From positions 1,865,428 to 1,929,427 of the forward strand of contig NW_017962913.1 in the NCBI RefSeq assembly GCF_001661345.1: a stretch of 64,000 nt of DNA, written 5' to 3'. This stretch comes from Ascoidea rubescens DSM 1968. Its lineage: Eukaryota > Ascomycota > Saccharomycetes > Ascoideales > Ascoideaceae. This document shows positions 1 through 11,425 of this stretch, piece after piece. The position numbers were made by a program, and so were the translations under genes. The notes beneath the pieces were generated by a model. That model did not search any database. It worked only from the letters and a program-made list of their open reading frames with translations, and had not been told where the DNA came from. The first letter of the stretch is position 1; the number at the start of each line of letters is the position of its first letter.

Positions 1-1056
1 CTTGCTTCAAGATTGGGTATTAGAAAACAACAAAACACAGAACCTCCTACCCTATCTGTTTCCAGAAACGATGAAGACGATATTCAGATTAACACATTTA
101 GCCCTTCACAAATGCTTAAAAAAAACTTTTCGTCAATACTTCCATCAAAACGAATGGCTAGTTCTCCGTTGAAACGGAACGACGATACCACGGCTTTTAA
201 ATCCACCAACACTAATGGTGCATTTCTACTGCAAGAAACAGGAAAACTAACATCCATTTCCTTGACAAATAATAACATACGAAGCAAACTAGAAAGTGTT
301 TCCAATGAAAATAATTATGACACTAATTTCGAATTAAAGCAACTCAAAAGGGAAAAAGAGGCTTTGCTAAAAGAAAAAAATAATTTTGAATTGCAGCAAA
401 GTACTTGGAACATTGAAAAAAACAGAATGCTAGAAGAACTTGAAATGCTCAGATTGCAAAACGAATCTTTAAAAGTTGAAAATCTGAACCTAGTTTCCAA
501 AAGTAAAACATTAAAAGAAGAATTCACAAATAACAAGTTGTCGCTAAAATCTAAAGATACACAATTGACAAGAGTGCAATTGGATTTGGAAAATTCCAGA
601 AACAAAATAATAGAGTTGCAAAAGGAACTTGAAAAGGTCAGATCTCAGTCCCATTACTACCCATTAACCTCAACGCAACTTAAACCAAACAACTTTCCAA
701 ACGCTAAACGTGCAAGTATGTTTGAGGGTCTAAGCACATCATCAATGCAAATGATTTCCAATCAATCAAATGATATAAGATCCGGTGTGGAAAACCTATC
801 GATTGAAAACGGCTTGTCCTATATGAATGATGATAAAAGCATGTATAATTCCAATTTCAACCAAAGGAACTCTGGACAGTTTAGTCCCAGACGAAGCATG
901 ATAGGAATGCCACCTCCAAACAGACACAGCAAGACCATGGCTAATGTTTTTGATCCAAACAACGATGATAGCTGGAGAAGAGCAGCCGAAGTGACGTCCC
1001 AGCTAAAGGCTAGAATTGAAAAAATGAAAGCGAGGTCGCGAAACAACATTGGCTAG
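1..1056 (+). CDS. STU2: XMAP215-family microtubule polymerase, C-terminal part (cut by window edge)
   Basis: The frame is open from base 1, so this is the last 351 codons of a longer gene. It holds a polar, basic linker, then a coiled coil (about bases 320-650, Leu/Glu/Lys-rich heptads), another polar stretch and a terminal helix at about 967-1050. That helix contains SQLKARIEKMKAR. Its Leu-x3-Ile-x2-Met spacing (codons at 1003, 1015, 1024) is the register of the S. cerevisiae Stu2 C-terminal segment, which docks on the Ndc80 complex at kinetochores. The TOG domains that bind tubulin would lie upstream of the window. Known role of the family: microtubule plus-end polymerase at kinetochores and spindle poles. 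The call rests on the tail motif plus the coiled-coil layout; another coiled-coil spindle protein is the alternative. Confidence 0.72.
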   Translation, partial: LASRLGIRKQQNTEPPTLSVSRNDEDDIQINTFSPSQMLKKNFSSILPSKRMASSPLKRNDDTTAFKSTNTNGAFLLQETGKLTSISLTNNNIRSKLESVSNENNYDTNFELKQLKREKEALLKEKNNFELQQSTWNIEKNRMLEELEMLRLQNESLKVENLNLVSKSKTLKEEFTNNKLSLKSKDTQLTRVQLDLENSRNKIIELQKELEKVRSQSHYYPLTSTQLKPNNFPNAKRASMFEGLSTSSMQMISNQSNDIRSGVENLSIENGLSYMNDDKSMYNSNFNQRNSGQFSPRRSMIGMPPPNRHSKTMANVFDPNNDDSWRRAAEVTSQLKARIEKMKARSRNNIG

Positions 1057-1458
1057 AAGCATTGTCTGGAGCGATGCACTCCTCCAAAGGGCACTCCATA
1101 TAGCTGCTGATGTCTGGCTCAGAGAAACTCGTCTTATATACCTCTATACCTCTATACCCTTGATAGCCTCAATCCATTTTTTACGCTCTCAGCTCCAGTC
1201 CGAAACCGGCTTCACGGTTGCTTCCGGGTTCGCATGCGTGTGCGTCTGCATGAGCATGTGTATAACCAAAATGCATGTAGATGCAGTTCGCGTTATTGTA
1301 TCAACAAATATCAAATATAATCTCTATCAACCTCCTTATGAGCTGTCTGGTTTCTTTCTCTTTTATCTCTTCTTTGTCTTCCTAGATGCATTATAACAGC
1401 CGAATTCTAAGATTAATCTGATATTGTTGTTCACCGATTTGTTCCAGCTCAGTATTCC
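1057..1458. other. intergenic, STU2 3' side / DBF4 promoter
   Basis: No supported gene. The stretch from about 1225 to 1290 is made of alternating purine-pyrimidine words (GCATGCGTGTGCG, ATGCATG) that stand out from the AT-rich surroundings. It lies 170-230 bases upstream of the DBF4 ATG and may be promoter sequence. An open frame at 1049-1396 has no ATG that looks used and resembles no family. Confidence 0.5.
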
Positions 1459-3936
1459 ATGCTCTCCAACTCTAAGATTACTTCAAAAGTTTCTCAAGAC
1501 CTTATCAATGCTTCAAATAAATTCAAAACTAACAGGAATACCAATACCAATAACAAAATTTCCTCGAGCACAGTTTGTGCAAAGGATTTTAGCAAAAATA
1601 TTACAACATACAAAACTACAGATGTAGCCAAAACTGAGTTTCTTCAAAATTTAAATTTTTCAAAATCCAAAACTGATCCTTTTCGAGAATGGAGAATAGA
1701 ATGGTTGAATATATTGCCCAGATCTTATATTTATTTTGATTCAAGAACAGAAGAAAACCCAGTTTTAAAGGCCAACAAAAATGCTCTTTGTCAGTTTGAA
1801 AAGTATTTTGTATCATGTTTTAGAAAATTGAAGGCTAATATTGCTCCAACATTTCAACCAAACCAAACTACTATTATAATAACAATGAATAATTATAAGA
1901 AAAATCCTCAAAACTCGAATGATTTAATTTTTTCGGTTGCTGAAAAAAGAGAAATTAAAATTTGGGGATACGAAAAAACAAATCGATTTTTATTAAATTT
2001 ATTCAACCAAAGAAATCAGAAAAGTCAACTTTTCCTCAACCAATTATATTCTCAAAATTCTTATCTCCGGGTCAAAAATTCAAAGCCTCAGGAACAAAAT
2101 AACCAAATTGACAATAACGAAGCAAAAATCCTAACCCAGATAACAAACAATTTAAATCATCATCAAAAACAACGTCGTCTTCAGCAGCAGCAGCAGCAGC
2201 AACAACAACAACAACTAAAAAGAAATAGAACAACTGAGTTGTCCACTTTATTGAAACAGGAAAAATATTATGGAAACACTGGAACCCCTGAAAAAGAAAA
2301 ACTTTACATTTTTCATAGACCTTTTTTTTATGTTTATGATCTTAGTCAAAGATATCGACCACCATATATCAAAGAATATAATACCACAAATAATGCTCCT
2401 GATAGCAACAAACTGAATAATAATAAAACCAAGCCTAATGGTGATAAAACTTTTGATACTATCCCTCAATTTTATGCTTCCACTGAAGGTAGATCACCCT
2501 TTGTGCCTGATCCAGATGATTTTGACGATACAAAAAGAGTTTTAAAAAGATTTTACAGATTTAGAGCAAACAAAGCTTATAGAAGAAACTTGCGAAAAAT
2601 TTATTGTCAAGACTATGATTCAAATGAAATTGATAAAGATTGTATAGACGACGATAATTTTGTCTACAATGTTGAACTTGAAAATCAACTTGAACAAGAA
2701 AGAATCAGAAATATTAACAATAGCAACAATAATAATTTGACGAATAATGAAAATCTTGAAACACTCAAGGATACTAACACTGCTAATCAGAAATATAAAG
2801 TCAAAAGGTTAGATAATGCTTACACTTCTGCATTAGAAAACCATTCTACAAAAACTGACAAAGATGAGAAATTTGATCAAACTAATTTTATCCAAAATAA
2901 TAATATTTTCAGTCTATCAAAATTATCTAACGATAAGACTGAACCAACATCGAAAATTTCAGTTTCTCCAAACAAAAATTTAAATCTTAATGGTTTCAAC
3001 AATTTCAATACCTTGAACTTCAACTGTGCTAATAACTTTAGTAATAACTTCAGCAATAACTTTAGTAATAATAATAATAATAATAACTATAATAATAACA
3101 ATCACTATAATAATCACTATAATATTTTAAGCAACCATATATTTTTAAATAATACTACTAATAAAAACAATCAAAGGAATATTTCAGTTATAAAACTTTC
3201 CAAAACATGTGTTAAAATTACAGGATTAAATTCTGTTTACAGTGAAAGAAGAAAACGATCATTTTTTGAAATTGAAGCCTCTGGAGTTAAATCCAGTCAA
3301 TTTGGTGTCACATCGTTTAACACAATGAGAACTGAAGGTGTAGGCAATGGTTTAGGGCCAGCATCGTCCTTTGTTAGTTCAAAGGAAATTAGGTTGTTGA
3401 AGAAAAAAGTACTTGATGATAAGACCACATTTCGACTTGTTAATTGTGTAAATAATGATAATTATGAAACAGATAACCATGCTACTACTACTATCGCTAA
3501 TAATAATAATAATAATAGTAACAAGAAATTCAACAATAAGATTGATAATCAAAAGGCATGCACAAAAGTAAAAAATGATTGTAAAATGAAATTGGGATAT
3601 CAAGAAAATATAACTCTTGGTGGTAGAGGTTTAGAGAAAATTCAAGAAAATGAAGAAGATAACGATGATAATCAACATAATCTTAAATGCAGTATTGATG
3701 ATAATAAAAATACAGCTGTTACTACTATTACTATTAATGAGGATAACAAAAATATCAACTGCAAAAAGCTCCAAGTACCTTTAGAGAATACTGGGTATTG
3801 TGAAAACTGTCGAGTAAAATATGATAGTTTTAAAGAGCATATTATCACTGATAAGCATAAAGCATTTGCTAGAACAGCAAAGTATTTCAAGAGAATTGAC
3901 GATTTGATTAGTTTGTTAGCAGAATCAAGAAGCTAA
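1459..3936 (+). CDS. DBF4: Dbf4, regulatory subunit of the Cdc7 (DDK) replication kinase
   Basis: 825 residues; the S. cerevisiae protein has 704. Three family landmarks are in order. An N-terminal BRCT-like motif N lies near residues 73-185 (REWRIEWLNILPRSYIYF). Motif M lies near 295-310 (RYRPPYIKEY), the Cdc7-binding region. A C-terminal Dbf4-type CCHH zinc finger begins at residue 779 (GYCENCRVKYDSFKEH, with Cys781, Cys784, His794, His800). The middle is Asn-rich, with a run of about 12 Gln near residue 240 encoded by CAG/CAA and AATAAT tracts near residue 530. Known role: it activates Cdc7 so that Mcm2-7 is phosphorylated and origins fire; it is cyclically degraded. The ATG at 1459 is the first in frame. 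The low-complexity linkers explain the extra length. Confidence 0.93.
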   Translation: MLSNSKITSKVSQDLINASNKFKTNRNTNTNNKISSSTVCAKDFSKNITTYKTTDVAKTEFLQNLNFSKSKTDPFREWRIEWLNILPRSYIYFDSRTEENPVLKANKNALCQFEKYFVSCFRKLKANIAPTFQPNQTTIIITMNNYKKNPQNSNDLIFSVAEKREIKIWGYEKTNRFLLNLFNQRNQKSQLFLNQLYSQNSYLRVKNSKPQEQNNQIDNNEAKILTQITNNLNHHQKQRRLQQQQQQQQQQQLKRNRTTELSTLLKQEKYYGNTGTPEKEKLYIFHRPFFYVYDLSQRYRPPYIKEYNTTNNAPDSNKLNNNKTKPNGDKTFDTIPQFYASTEGRSPFVPDPDDFDDTKRVLKRFYRFRANKAYRRNLRKIYCQDYDSNEIDKDCIDDDNFVYNVELENQLEQERIRNINNSNNNNLTNNENLETLKDTNTANQKYKVKRLDNAYTSALENHSTKTDKDEKFDQTNFIQNNNIFSLSKLSNDKTEPTSKISVSPNKNLNLNGFNNFNTLNFNCANNFSNNFSNNFSNNNNNNNYNNNNHYNNHYNILSNHIFLNNTTNKNNQRNISVIKLSKTCVKITGLNSVYSERRKRSFFEIEASGVKSSQFGVTSFNTMRTEGVGNGLGPASSFVSSKEIRLLKKKVLDDKTTFRLVNCVNNDNYETDNHATTTIANNNNNNSNKKFNNKIDNQKACTKVKNDCKMKLGYQENITLGGRGLEKIQENEEDNDDNQHNLKCSIDDNKNTAVTTITINEDNKNINCKKLQVPLENTGYCENCRVKYDSFKEHIITDKHKAFARTAKYFKRIDDLISLLAESRS

Positions 3937-4462
3937 GAAAGGTGACTTGATTGATTTTCAATTCATTTTGCAGATACATTTTACAGATACATTTTACACA
4001 TATTTTTTGAACTTAGATTTTTCAATTTAAATTTTTATATTTAATATAGCATAAATAGCATTTAATTTAGGTATTTATTATTTTGATAATCGTAAATATT
4101 GTTTTTCGTTCTAATAGATTAATCGAGGTCGCATCATGGAAAAGAGGGAACTAAAAATTGAAAATGTGTATTAGATAATTTAAAATTAATGATTAAAAGT
4201 ATTCAATAAACTATAAAAAAAACAAATAAAGAGGTGCTTAGTTGATTAATTGAAAAAAAAGGACAATCATTGTGAAAAATTAAAAGAAAAAAAACAAGAA
4301 ATTTCCATAAGTTAAAAAGAATTAAAAGATTAAGATTTTAGAATTAAAAATTAATAAATAAGAATTAAGAAGAACAAGAAGGAAAATAGAAATCAAAGAA
4401 AAAATCAAAAAATTAAAATCATATGTAATTATAACTAATTAATAGTTATTAAAAAAAATCAA
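3937..4462. other. convergent 3' intergenic region
   Basis: DBF4 and CDC11 end towards each other here. The sequence is strongly A-rich with no open frame of note and no RNA gene I recognise; it most likely holds the two 3' UTRs and polyadenylation signals. Confidence 0.5.
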
Positions 4463-5710
4463 TTAAAAAGAGAAATTTTCGGCAGTTAAATCCTTTTGGT
4501 CTGTTTTAAAATGTTGAGCTCTTTCTAATCTTTCCTCCATTTCTCTTAATTCTCTTTCTTTTTCCAATAACTCTTGTTTTCTCCTTAAAAGATCTTGTTT
4601 AAACTTCTCTTCTAATAAGTTCAATCTTTCTTGTTCTAATCTAACAGCTTCTTCTTTAGACGCATAAACGTCAGAAATAGCAGAAGCGGCAGAATCGTTT
4701 ATTGGAGATAAATTTAGATTATTTGAAGATTGGTTATTAATATTGAATGATAATTTGGAAGGATTTGATTTCAAATCGGGGTAAGATAAGTCAATAGTAG
4801 AATTGTTCTTTTTATCTTTATCAGACAAAGCATCAGTTCTGTATTTTTCATATAAGATTTCTTGAGTGTGTTCTTTCAAATCTTGTAAATGTGAAATTAA
4901 TAGAGCACTTCTTAAGGTGATGAAATCACTTTGGTCTGGATCTTCGATATCGATTGTACCCCATGGGTATTGTCTAACTCTGATCAAGTCACCATCTGGA
5001 CCAGTAATTTCATCATTGGAGCCAACAACAGCAAAGGGAATCAAGGCTCTTAATGCAGTGTTTGCATCGATAGTTTCTTCGTCATCATAGTCCAAATCGT
5101 ATGGGAAATTGTAGATTGGAATGTTATAATGTTTCAAGTCTTCCATGATTAATTTTTTGTTCAAAGTCAATTCAGACTTAGTCAAGGAATCGGCTTTGGA
5201 AATAACAGGTATGACATTGACCAAACCACTTAATCTTTTCATGATTTCAACATCAATTTCTCTCAAGCCATGACCAGTTGGCACAATAAAGTACAATAAG
5301 CAGTGAACTCTACCATCTTTGAATCTTGGATTTCTTCTGATTCTGCTTTCTTCCAATAGAATTTCATCGTATTGGTGTCTGATGTAGTCGATTATTATCG
5401 AAAAACTTGATTCGTTGTCAATTGAATCACCAAAGCCTGGAGTGTCAATAATGGACAAAGAGACTTTGACACCTTCGTTGTCTTCTAATTCCACATTCTC
5501 GGTACGCAAAGTCAACTCTTTCTCAGAAGAAGAATCCGAAGGATCAGGAATGGTGGTAGAGGTGTCGACCACTTGCTGGCCACACAAGGAGTTGATAAAA
5601 GTAGATCTACCAGTGCCTGACTGGCCAACTATCATCAAGGTGAATTGGATACCCTTCTTAAGGGTTTTCTTCTTTCTCAACTTGGAGGAGGAACCGATAA
5701 CTGCAACCAT
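4463..5710 (-). CDS. CDC11: septin Cdc11
   Basis: 415 residues from the ATG at 5710, the same length as S. cerevisiae Cdc11. The start was chosen because MVAVIGSSSKLRKKKTLKKG lines up residue for residue with the start of Cdc11; the frame runs 42 bases further upstream but has no ATG there. The GTPase core has the G1 loop GQSGTGRS (residues 29-36, with Arg where most P-loops have Lys, as known for Cdc11), DTPGFGD for G3 and SKAD for G4. The septin unique element and a C-terminal coiled coil rich in Glu, Arg and Lys (about residues 350-405) follow. Known role: end subunit of the septin octamer, forming filaments at the bud neck. It is divergent from TOA1 with about 360 bases between the ATGs. 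Confidence 0.97.
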   Translation of the reverse strand: MVAVIGSSSKLRKKKTLKKGIQFTLMIVGQSGTGRSTFINSLCGQQVVDTSTTIPDPSDSSSEKELTLRTENVELEDNEGVKVSLSIIDTPGFGDSIDNESSFSIIIDYIRHQYDEILLEESRIRRNPRFKDGRVHCLLYFIVPTGHGLREIDVEIMKRLSGLVNVIPVISKADSLTKSELTLNKKLIMEDLKHYNIPIYNFPYDLDYDDEETIDANTALRALIPFAVVGSNDEITGPDGDLIRVRQYPWGTIDIEDPDQSDFITLRSALLISHLQDLKEHTQEILYEKYRTDALSDKDKKNNSTIDLSYPDLKSNPSKLSFNINNQSSNNLNLSPINDSAASAISDVYASKEEAVRLEQERLNLLEEKFKQDLLRRKQELLEKERELREMEERLERAQHFKTDQKDLTAENFSF

Positions 5711-6074
5711 TGGAGCAAAAACCTGGACAGAACACAGAGTACAACCAAACAAGACCTAGAGTCTAATAATACAACAATGCAAACAAAACTGAGCTGAATA
5801 TGTCAGTGTTTTCTGGTGATAATTGCAATATAATTCCAATATAAACAGATAAATTCCAGACCAAAAGAGCTTCGTGTTGTTTAGTCGAAATTTGCGTTGA
5901 GCGCGATAATTTGACTACCAAAACAGGAAATACAGTTATCGCAACTCCGCGCGTGATAGTCACGCAATGATCACGTTCACGGATCCGGTTCTGTTTCACG
6001 TTTTGGAGACGAATAAAGCGAGTGGAAAGAATATAAATATCCGATGCTAAGTCGTTATTATATTTCAGCCAACG
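5711..6074. promoter_or_regulatory. divergent promoter CDC11 / TOA1
   Basis: 364 bases between two ATGs pointing apart. GC-rich words (GCGCGATAAT, CCGCGCGTGATAGTCACGC) lie at about 5890-5970, and an AATATAAATATC TATA-like word lies at about 6030, near the TOA1 start. An in-frame ATG at 6044 belongs to the reading frame of TOA1 exon 2 but is not the likely start (see TOA1). Confidence 0.45.
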
Positions 6075-7264
6075 ATGTCGAACATAGAAATAGTAAGTAT
6101 GGTGTGGTCTTCCAGGCTGTTGAGTTGCAGTCCCAGGGGCTTGTATTCTGTGCGTGTGTTCGAGAGAAACCAAACATTAACAAACCATACCAGGCATCTC
6201 TCTACGAGACTGTTATTGATGAAGTCATTGCCAACTCCAGAGATGCTTTTGAGAATAGTGGGATTGATGAGGCAACATTGCAAGATTTGCGAAAAATCTG
6301 GAGAGACAAATTGTCTGCTTCCAATGTCGCTAAGTTTTCCTGGTCCACAATTGACAAGATAGTCATACCCAACCATGCCAATAATATGAACATTACTAAT
6401 CCTACTAACCCCAATGGTATCGGCAGCAATAGTGGAGGCAGTATTGCCAATGGAAATAACGCAGCTCGAAATATTCCTTCGAGTTTTACGCCAACGATCG
6501 ATTTGAGCAATAGTGTTCCAACGCACTCGAGTCATTTAAATGAAATTTCAAACACCACTCACAACCACCACGAAATCTTACAATTACCTGGAATCAAAGA
6601 TGAGTCTGTTATGAATAATGCAAACTATCACGAGATGAATAGAATACAACTACCAAATAACAATATTATTCACAATAATATGGTCAACAATAACAATATC
6701 ATCAGCAATAATATTAATAATAGCAATAATAATGCCAACAATAATAACAATAACAATACCAATAATAGTAATTCATCGATGATTAATAATTCAGGTTTAG
6801 TCCTTCCTAATCAAGTCGATGGAAGTTCGGTGCATCTAGCCAACTCAAAGAATTATGATGATGATTACTACAATTTTGAATTGGAATTGGATCTTGGTGA
6901 TAGCACTATTGATGGTAGCAGTAATAATAATATTAATAAAAATAAAAATAAAAATAAACAAAAAAACAAAAACAAAAACAAAAAAACCAACAACCTAATA
7001 AGACAAGTGGATGGCCCATTAGACGATGATGATATCGATGAGCTTTCAGATTCTGATGATCCATTAAACTCTTCTGATGATGACGAAGGAAATAGATCAG
7101 AAGAAGATTCGGATGACGAAACTGATCAAAATAATATTCTTTGTCTTTATGATAAGGTCCAAAGAGTTAGAAACAAATGGAAATGCACTTTAAAAGATGG
7201 TATTGCAAGTATAGATGGGAAAGATTATGCCTTTATGAAGTGTACTGGTGAAGCTGATTGGTGA
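6075..7264 (+). CDS. TOA1: TFIIA large subunit (spliced: 6075-6092, 6194-7264)
   Basis: Toa1 joins Toa2 to form TFIIA, which stabilises TBP on the TATA box. Exon 1 encodes MSNIEI; exon 2 starts ASLYETVIDEV. The joined start matches S. cerevisiae Toa1 (MSNAEASRVYE) in length and register. The intron has GTAAGT at 6093, a CATTAAC branch-like word at 6175-6181 and CAG at 6191-6193. The spliced product is 362 residues. Residues 1-54 form the N-terminal helical part (FENSGIDEATLQDLRKIW). The middle is Asn- and Lys-rich filler followed by an acidic Asp/Glu/Ser stretch. The last 45 residues are the beta-barrel (LCLYDKVQRVRNKWKC...). An unspliced frame opening at ATG 6044 gives a first part unlike the family, so I reject it. 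The intron phase is 0. Confidence 0.93.
6093..6193 (+). other. TOA1 intron (101 nt)
   Basis: 5' site GTAAGTATGG, branch-like CATTAAC ending at 6181, 3' site ACCAG at 6189-6193. Removing it restores the family N-terminus without changing frame. Confidence 0.88.
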
Positions 7265-7968
7265 TCAGTGATCAAAAAGCTTTTTTTTCTTTCTTTTTCT
7301 TTCTTTTCTTTTTTTATTATCTTAGTTTTAATTTTTGTTTTGTTTTAAATTGTTTTTTTCTTATTTCTATATTTCTATATTTTTCTCTTTCTCTCAATTT
7401 CCTTCGATACTATGTTTTTCCTTTGGCTTTTTGATATATATACATATTAGTTTTAATAATTTAATTTCAAAGTTCAGGTTTTATATTCTCAGATGGCATC
7501 TTATAAATTGTATTGGTTTTTAAATGTTAAATATGAAACGTGAAATATAATTATTAACTGATGAGTATTTAAATTAAAAGAAATAACGATCCACAGTAGT
7601 AAACAGCAAATCAAAAATTAAACAAACTTGTGAAAAGGAAAGAAAAAAAAAATATAAAAATAAACAAATAAATAAATACATAAAATAAATGAATAAAAGA
7701 AATACAATGTAATTAAACCAAGTTTTATCAAAAACTTAATAAAGATAACAGAATAAACAAAAGAATTCAGAAAAAACAAATAAACAAATCCGATATGAAC
7801 ATATTAATAAAATAATGAATTAAAAGGAAATGAAAAAAAAACAACCAAAACAGAAACCAATCATAATCAATATAAATATCCAGCAGGTTCAATATTAAAT
7901 GTTAATCATAAAATAATGATATTGAAAATTAAGCTTAAACTAGAATTTTTATAATTTAGATTTAGTAA
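7265..7968. other. convergent 3' intergenic region, TOA1 / unknown gene
   Basis: Starts with a long T/C-rich run just after the TOA1 stop, then becomes A-rich with AAATAAATAAATA words. No gene or RNA is recognised. It probably holds 3' UTRs of both neighbours. Confidence 0.45.
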
Positions 7969-8433
7969 TTAACCAAAGACTTTAATTTCGTTGGAGTCGT
8001 CATTAGTTGACAATATTTTTTCATTTAAATCCTCATTATTATAATTCTCAACCCAATAAACCTCTGAGATATTTTTTTGAATTAGTTCGATTGTTTCTGG
8101 AAAAAACCTTCCATAAATATTAGTAGATAGTCCTGCATTTTCACTCAATACTATCAAAATTCCCTTATTGGACTTATCAAATAAGTTAGACGTCTTGAAA
8201 AACTGTTGATTGGGATTTTCCTTGAATTTACGGAATAGAACCAAATTGTGATAGTTATTTATGTCATGTTTGATCTTCTCAATTCTCTCTGGTGATGTGG
8301 TTACTTTCAATTTCAAAACATATTCAAACTCATCTGGTTTGCTGCTGCCACCATCACCCCCGAATAACCTACTTAGCTTAGACTTGTTGAAGGAAGATTG
8401 GCTTTTTGAATGAAATAGTTTTTTTAATCCCAT
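7969..8433 (-). CDS. hypothetical protein, 154 residues
   Basis: A clean ATG-started frame whose codon use and mixed composition look coding. The N-terminus (MGLKKLFHSKSQSSFNKSK) is basic and Ser-rich. The rest is a compact alpha/beta-like sequence with hydrophobic strands (FEYVLKLKV, GILIVLSEN, EVYWVENY). There is no signal peptide or membrane segment. Gly2 is present, but residue 6 is Leu, so it fits N-myristoylation poorly. I do not recognise the family. The promoter side faces a 0.7-kb gap. Confidence 0.6.
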   Translation of the reverse strand: MGLKKLFHSKSQSSFNKSKLSRLFGGDGGSSKPDEFEYVLKLKVTTSPERIEKIKHDINNYHNLVLFRKFKENPNQQFFKTSNLFDKSNKGILIVLSENAGLSTNIYGRFFPETIELIQKNISEVYWVENYNNEDLNEKILSTNDDSNEIKVFG

Positions 8434-9148
8434 CTGGTATCTACACTGCTAGTATAAATCAACGAAATCTTTCGCTCTTTCTATAACTTAGCTCTTCAAA
8501 ATCAAAATGTTCTCATTAGATATAAAGAAGGATTGCAAATGTTTCCTGATTGTGTCTTCACAATTTTACATTTGCAAAGCGCCAAAAAACCAGATTCCGG
8601 GCCTTTGACGTGAGCTTTGAGCTAGCCAGAACACAGCCCTCCTTCTTCAAAACAAAAAAATAATAAAACGTGACCACTATGCACTTGCAACTGTATAACA
8701 CCATGTGTATATCCGTCTAAATGGGAGCTCTAGCGGTAAGGTCTCGATTGATAACGCGAGCGTCGGCACAACAAATCCAATCTGAAATTTCAAAGCGAAA
8801 TCAACGCCCAAAAGCAATAATATGTGTTACTATGCAGATTTACGCTAATTAAAGCGTAACTGGTATGCAGAAAAACGGTCACTGCCCAGAGATTCAGATG
8901 CGTGCAGATAGATGCAGAACAATCTGGCTCCAACGCTGTGGACCAATTCATCGCGTTGGCAACTGCTGAGAAATCAATGAAAAAGTCAACGAAAGTCAAC
9001 GAAAGTCAATAAAAGTTAATGCTGATCTTCCCGATCAACTATCGTCTGGTAGCTCATCGATTTACGATTCTAGTCGCGCAATGCTTTTCTCGAGTATCTC
9101 TCCAGAACCTAAAGTGTTGCAAAATGCTCTTTGTTAGTAATTCCATTG
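8434..9148. other. intergenic region upstream of the 154-residue gene
   Basis: Higher GC than the other gaps, especially 8580-9060. It contains a tandem of CAACGAAAGT words at about 8980-9020. I looked for a tRNA near 8720-8770 (the GC-rich words there resemble box B weakly) and found no fold. It serves as promoter of the gene ending at 8433 and as the 3' side of RIC1. Confidence 0.4.
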
Positions 9149-11356
9149 TTATTGTTTCGTACAAGAGTACTTTTGCCAATACATCTGCAATTGCAGTGTG
9201 AAATACTTACTGTCCAATACTTTTAGAAATCTGATGATTTCTATTCCCATCTCCCATAATTCGCTATCTTTGCCATTTCCGTCATTGCTGTTGAGATTGT
9301 TAACTATAATTTCCAATAATTTCAAGATTTCATCTTCATCTTCCTTCTGTAGTTTATCGACGTTACTATTTTCATTGCCATTGATTCCCGTTTTAAAATT
9401 CAAAAAAATCATCAAGAAATACCCTGCTGTTTTATAATCTTTCATTAAAATACATTCATCAAACAAGTCCTTTGGTGTCTTTTTCATTGTTTTAAATACC
9501 GGCTTCCAATAAACTGTTTCCACTTTTCTTAAGCACTTGGCTATAATATTGTATGGATTGGATATTTCATTTATTAAATTTTTTGAATCAGATATCATTG
9601 TAAGAATCAACTTCAACTTTAGCCAATTATCATAATCTTTTTCTTCAAATTTAGTTATCATTTTATATAATATAATCTCCAAACTATACTCCACATTTTT
9701 CAAGTTTTTATATCTGTCAATAATGTCGTCTAAATCATCTTCATACTTTTCAATTTCCTCATCAATTCTACTCAAATCCATATTCTTATCGTCAATTTCT
9801 TGAAACTTAATTAGCTTGTCAATTTCAAAATCAATCAAGTCACTTAAAAAAAATTTTCTTTTCGTTAATTGTTTCAATATTTTATAGTCATTCTTGATAT
9901 CAAATATATCAATTTCAATTCCAACCAATGAAAAATTCTTACTATCAATGCTCATTAGAATTGGATAAAATTGTTCTGTATCATTGGAGATTTTCAAGTA
10001 AAATAACGAATTTATCTTTTCTAAGATACTTAATGAGTTCTTATAATTTCCTTTATTTTCATGCTTATTTTCGTTTTCATTTTTATTAAAAATCTCAAAA
10101 TTATCTAAATACAATATTTCATCTCCATTATAAATATAAAAAACTCCATTCTTAACTTTCTTAAAATATTCAATGTTATTAAACAATAAGAATTTTTCGT
10201 ATATAGATCCAACTCCAACTTCAGCCTCATTTTCATTATTAACTTTACTGATATCTTTATCATTAAATTTACTATATTTCAAGTAGTACAAATTTCCATT
10301 ATTACATAATATTAGTAAATCATTAATTTCCTCATTGACTTTTATCACATTTTCAAATTTCTCGTTTTTATTAAACAAATATTTTAATGAAAATCTGTGT
10401 CTTAAATTTATCAATACTTGTTTTTTGTAAAGTGATTTCAGTTTATCAAAATTGCTCTTCTCTGTAATTTTACTATATAGCGTTTTTTGTTTTAACTTGA
10501 ATATGAAAACTGAAAAATTTCTTAATACAATAAATAGTTCATTAGATTGTCTATCAATGTTAATATACGAAATTTTATCATTAAAATCGTATTTCCAAAT
10601 TATAGAATTCACATTAAAATTATCCGTATCATAATTATAATCATTTTTATCAATATTGGAGTTATCAAATTTATTATTTTCAATTGTTTGATACACTTTG
10701 CTAATATTAAACATTAATAACTGTGATTTAAAATTTTTATCATTAGTATTAAAAAATTGTGAATTATTGCCCACAAATAGATAACTATTTTCCCACCAAA
10801 TCATACCCCCAGTGATATTGAACTGAGTGTCATTATATTCATCCATATAAAGACACCATTGATCATAAAAAAATGAATATATTAAAATTAGTCTTCCGTT
10901 AGTTAAAACAATATTTTTCCCATCAAATGACGATGTGACATTAATAAGATCAAAATTCAATCTTTTAAATAAGTCATTTGGAATTATTAGATTTTGCCAA
11001 TAATTTTTCAAATTTGAATCTTTCAACTCGTTATTTATTAAAGTTTGTTTATTTAAAAGAATTTCATCGTCACTGTAATCGTTATTTTCACCTGATAAAT
11101 CGAGCATGGAATCTTGATCTGATTGGTAATTATTGGTGTTATAGTGACAGGCCAATGAATTTATCTTCTTTTCGTAACCTTTATATATTAATAAACTTTC
11201 ATTAGAGTATAAGATTGGTCTTAGCAAGTTAATTTCACTTTGTTGTAATAATGCGTTCCATTTTAATAAATTAAATATAAACATTTTGTTAGAGGAAATT
11301 AGTAAGAATTTATTTGAGCTTTTATTGAAATCAAAATCTATAATATTTTGAAACCA

Positions 11357-11425
<69 letters not shown>

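Noticed and set aside
6044-6193. In-frame upstream ATG and 50-codon extension of TOA1
   Set aside because: The extension is unlike TFIIA; splicing GTAAGT to CAG gives the exact family N-terminus from ATG 6075.
8720-8775. Possible tRNA from GC-rich words resembling box A and box B
   Set aside because: No acceptor or anticodon stem can be formed.
9200-9225. GTAAGTAT-like donor followed by CAG near the RIC1 C-terminus
   Set aside because: The span is about 26 bases, too short for an intron, and the unspliced frame reads well to its stop.
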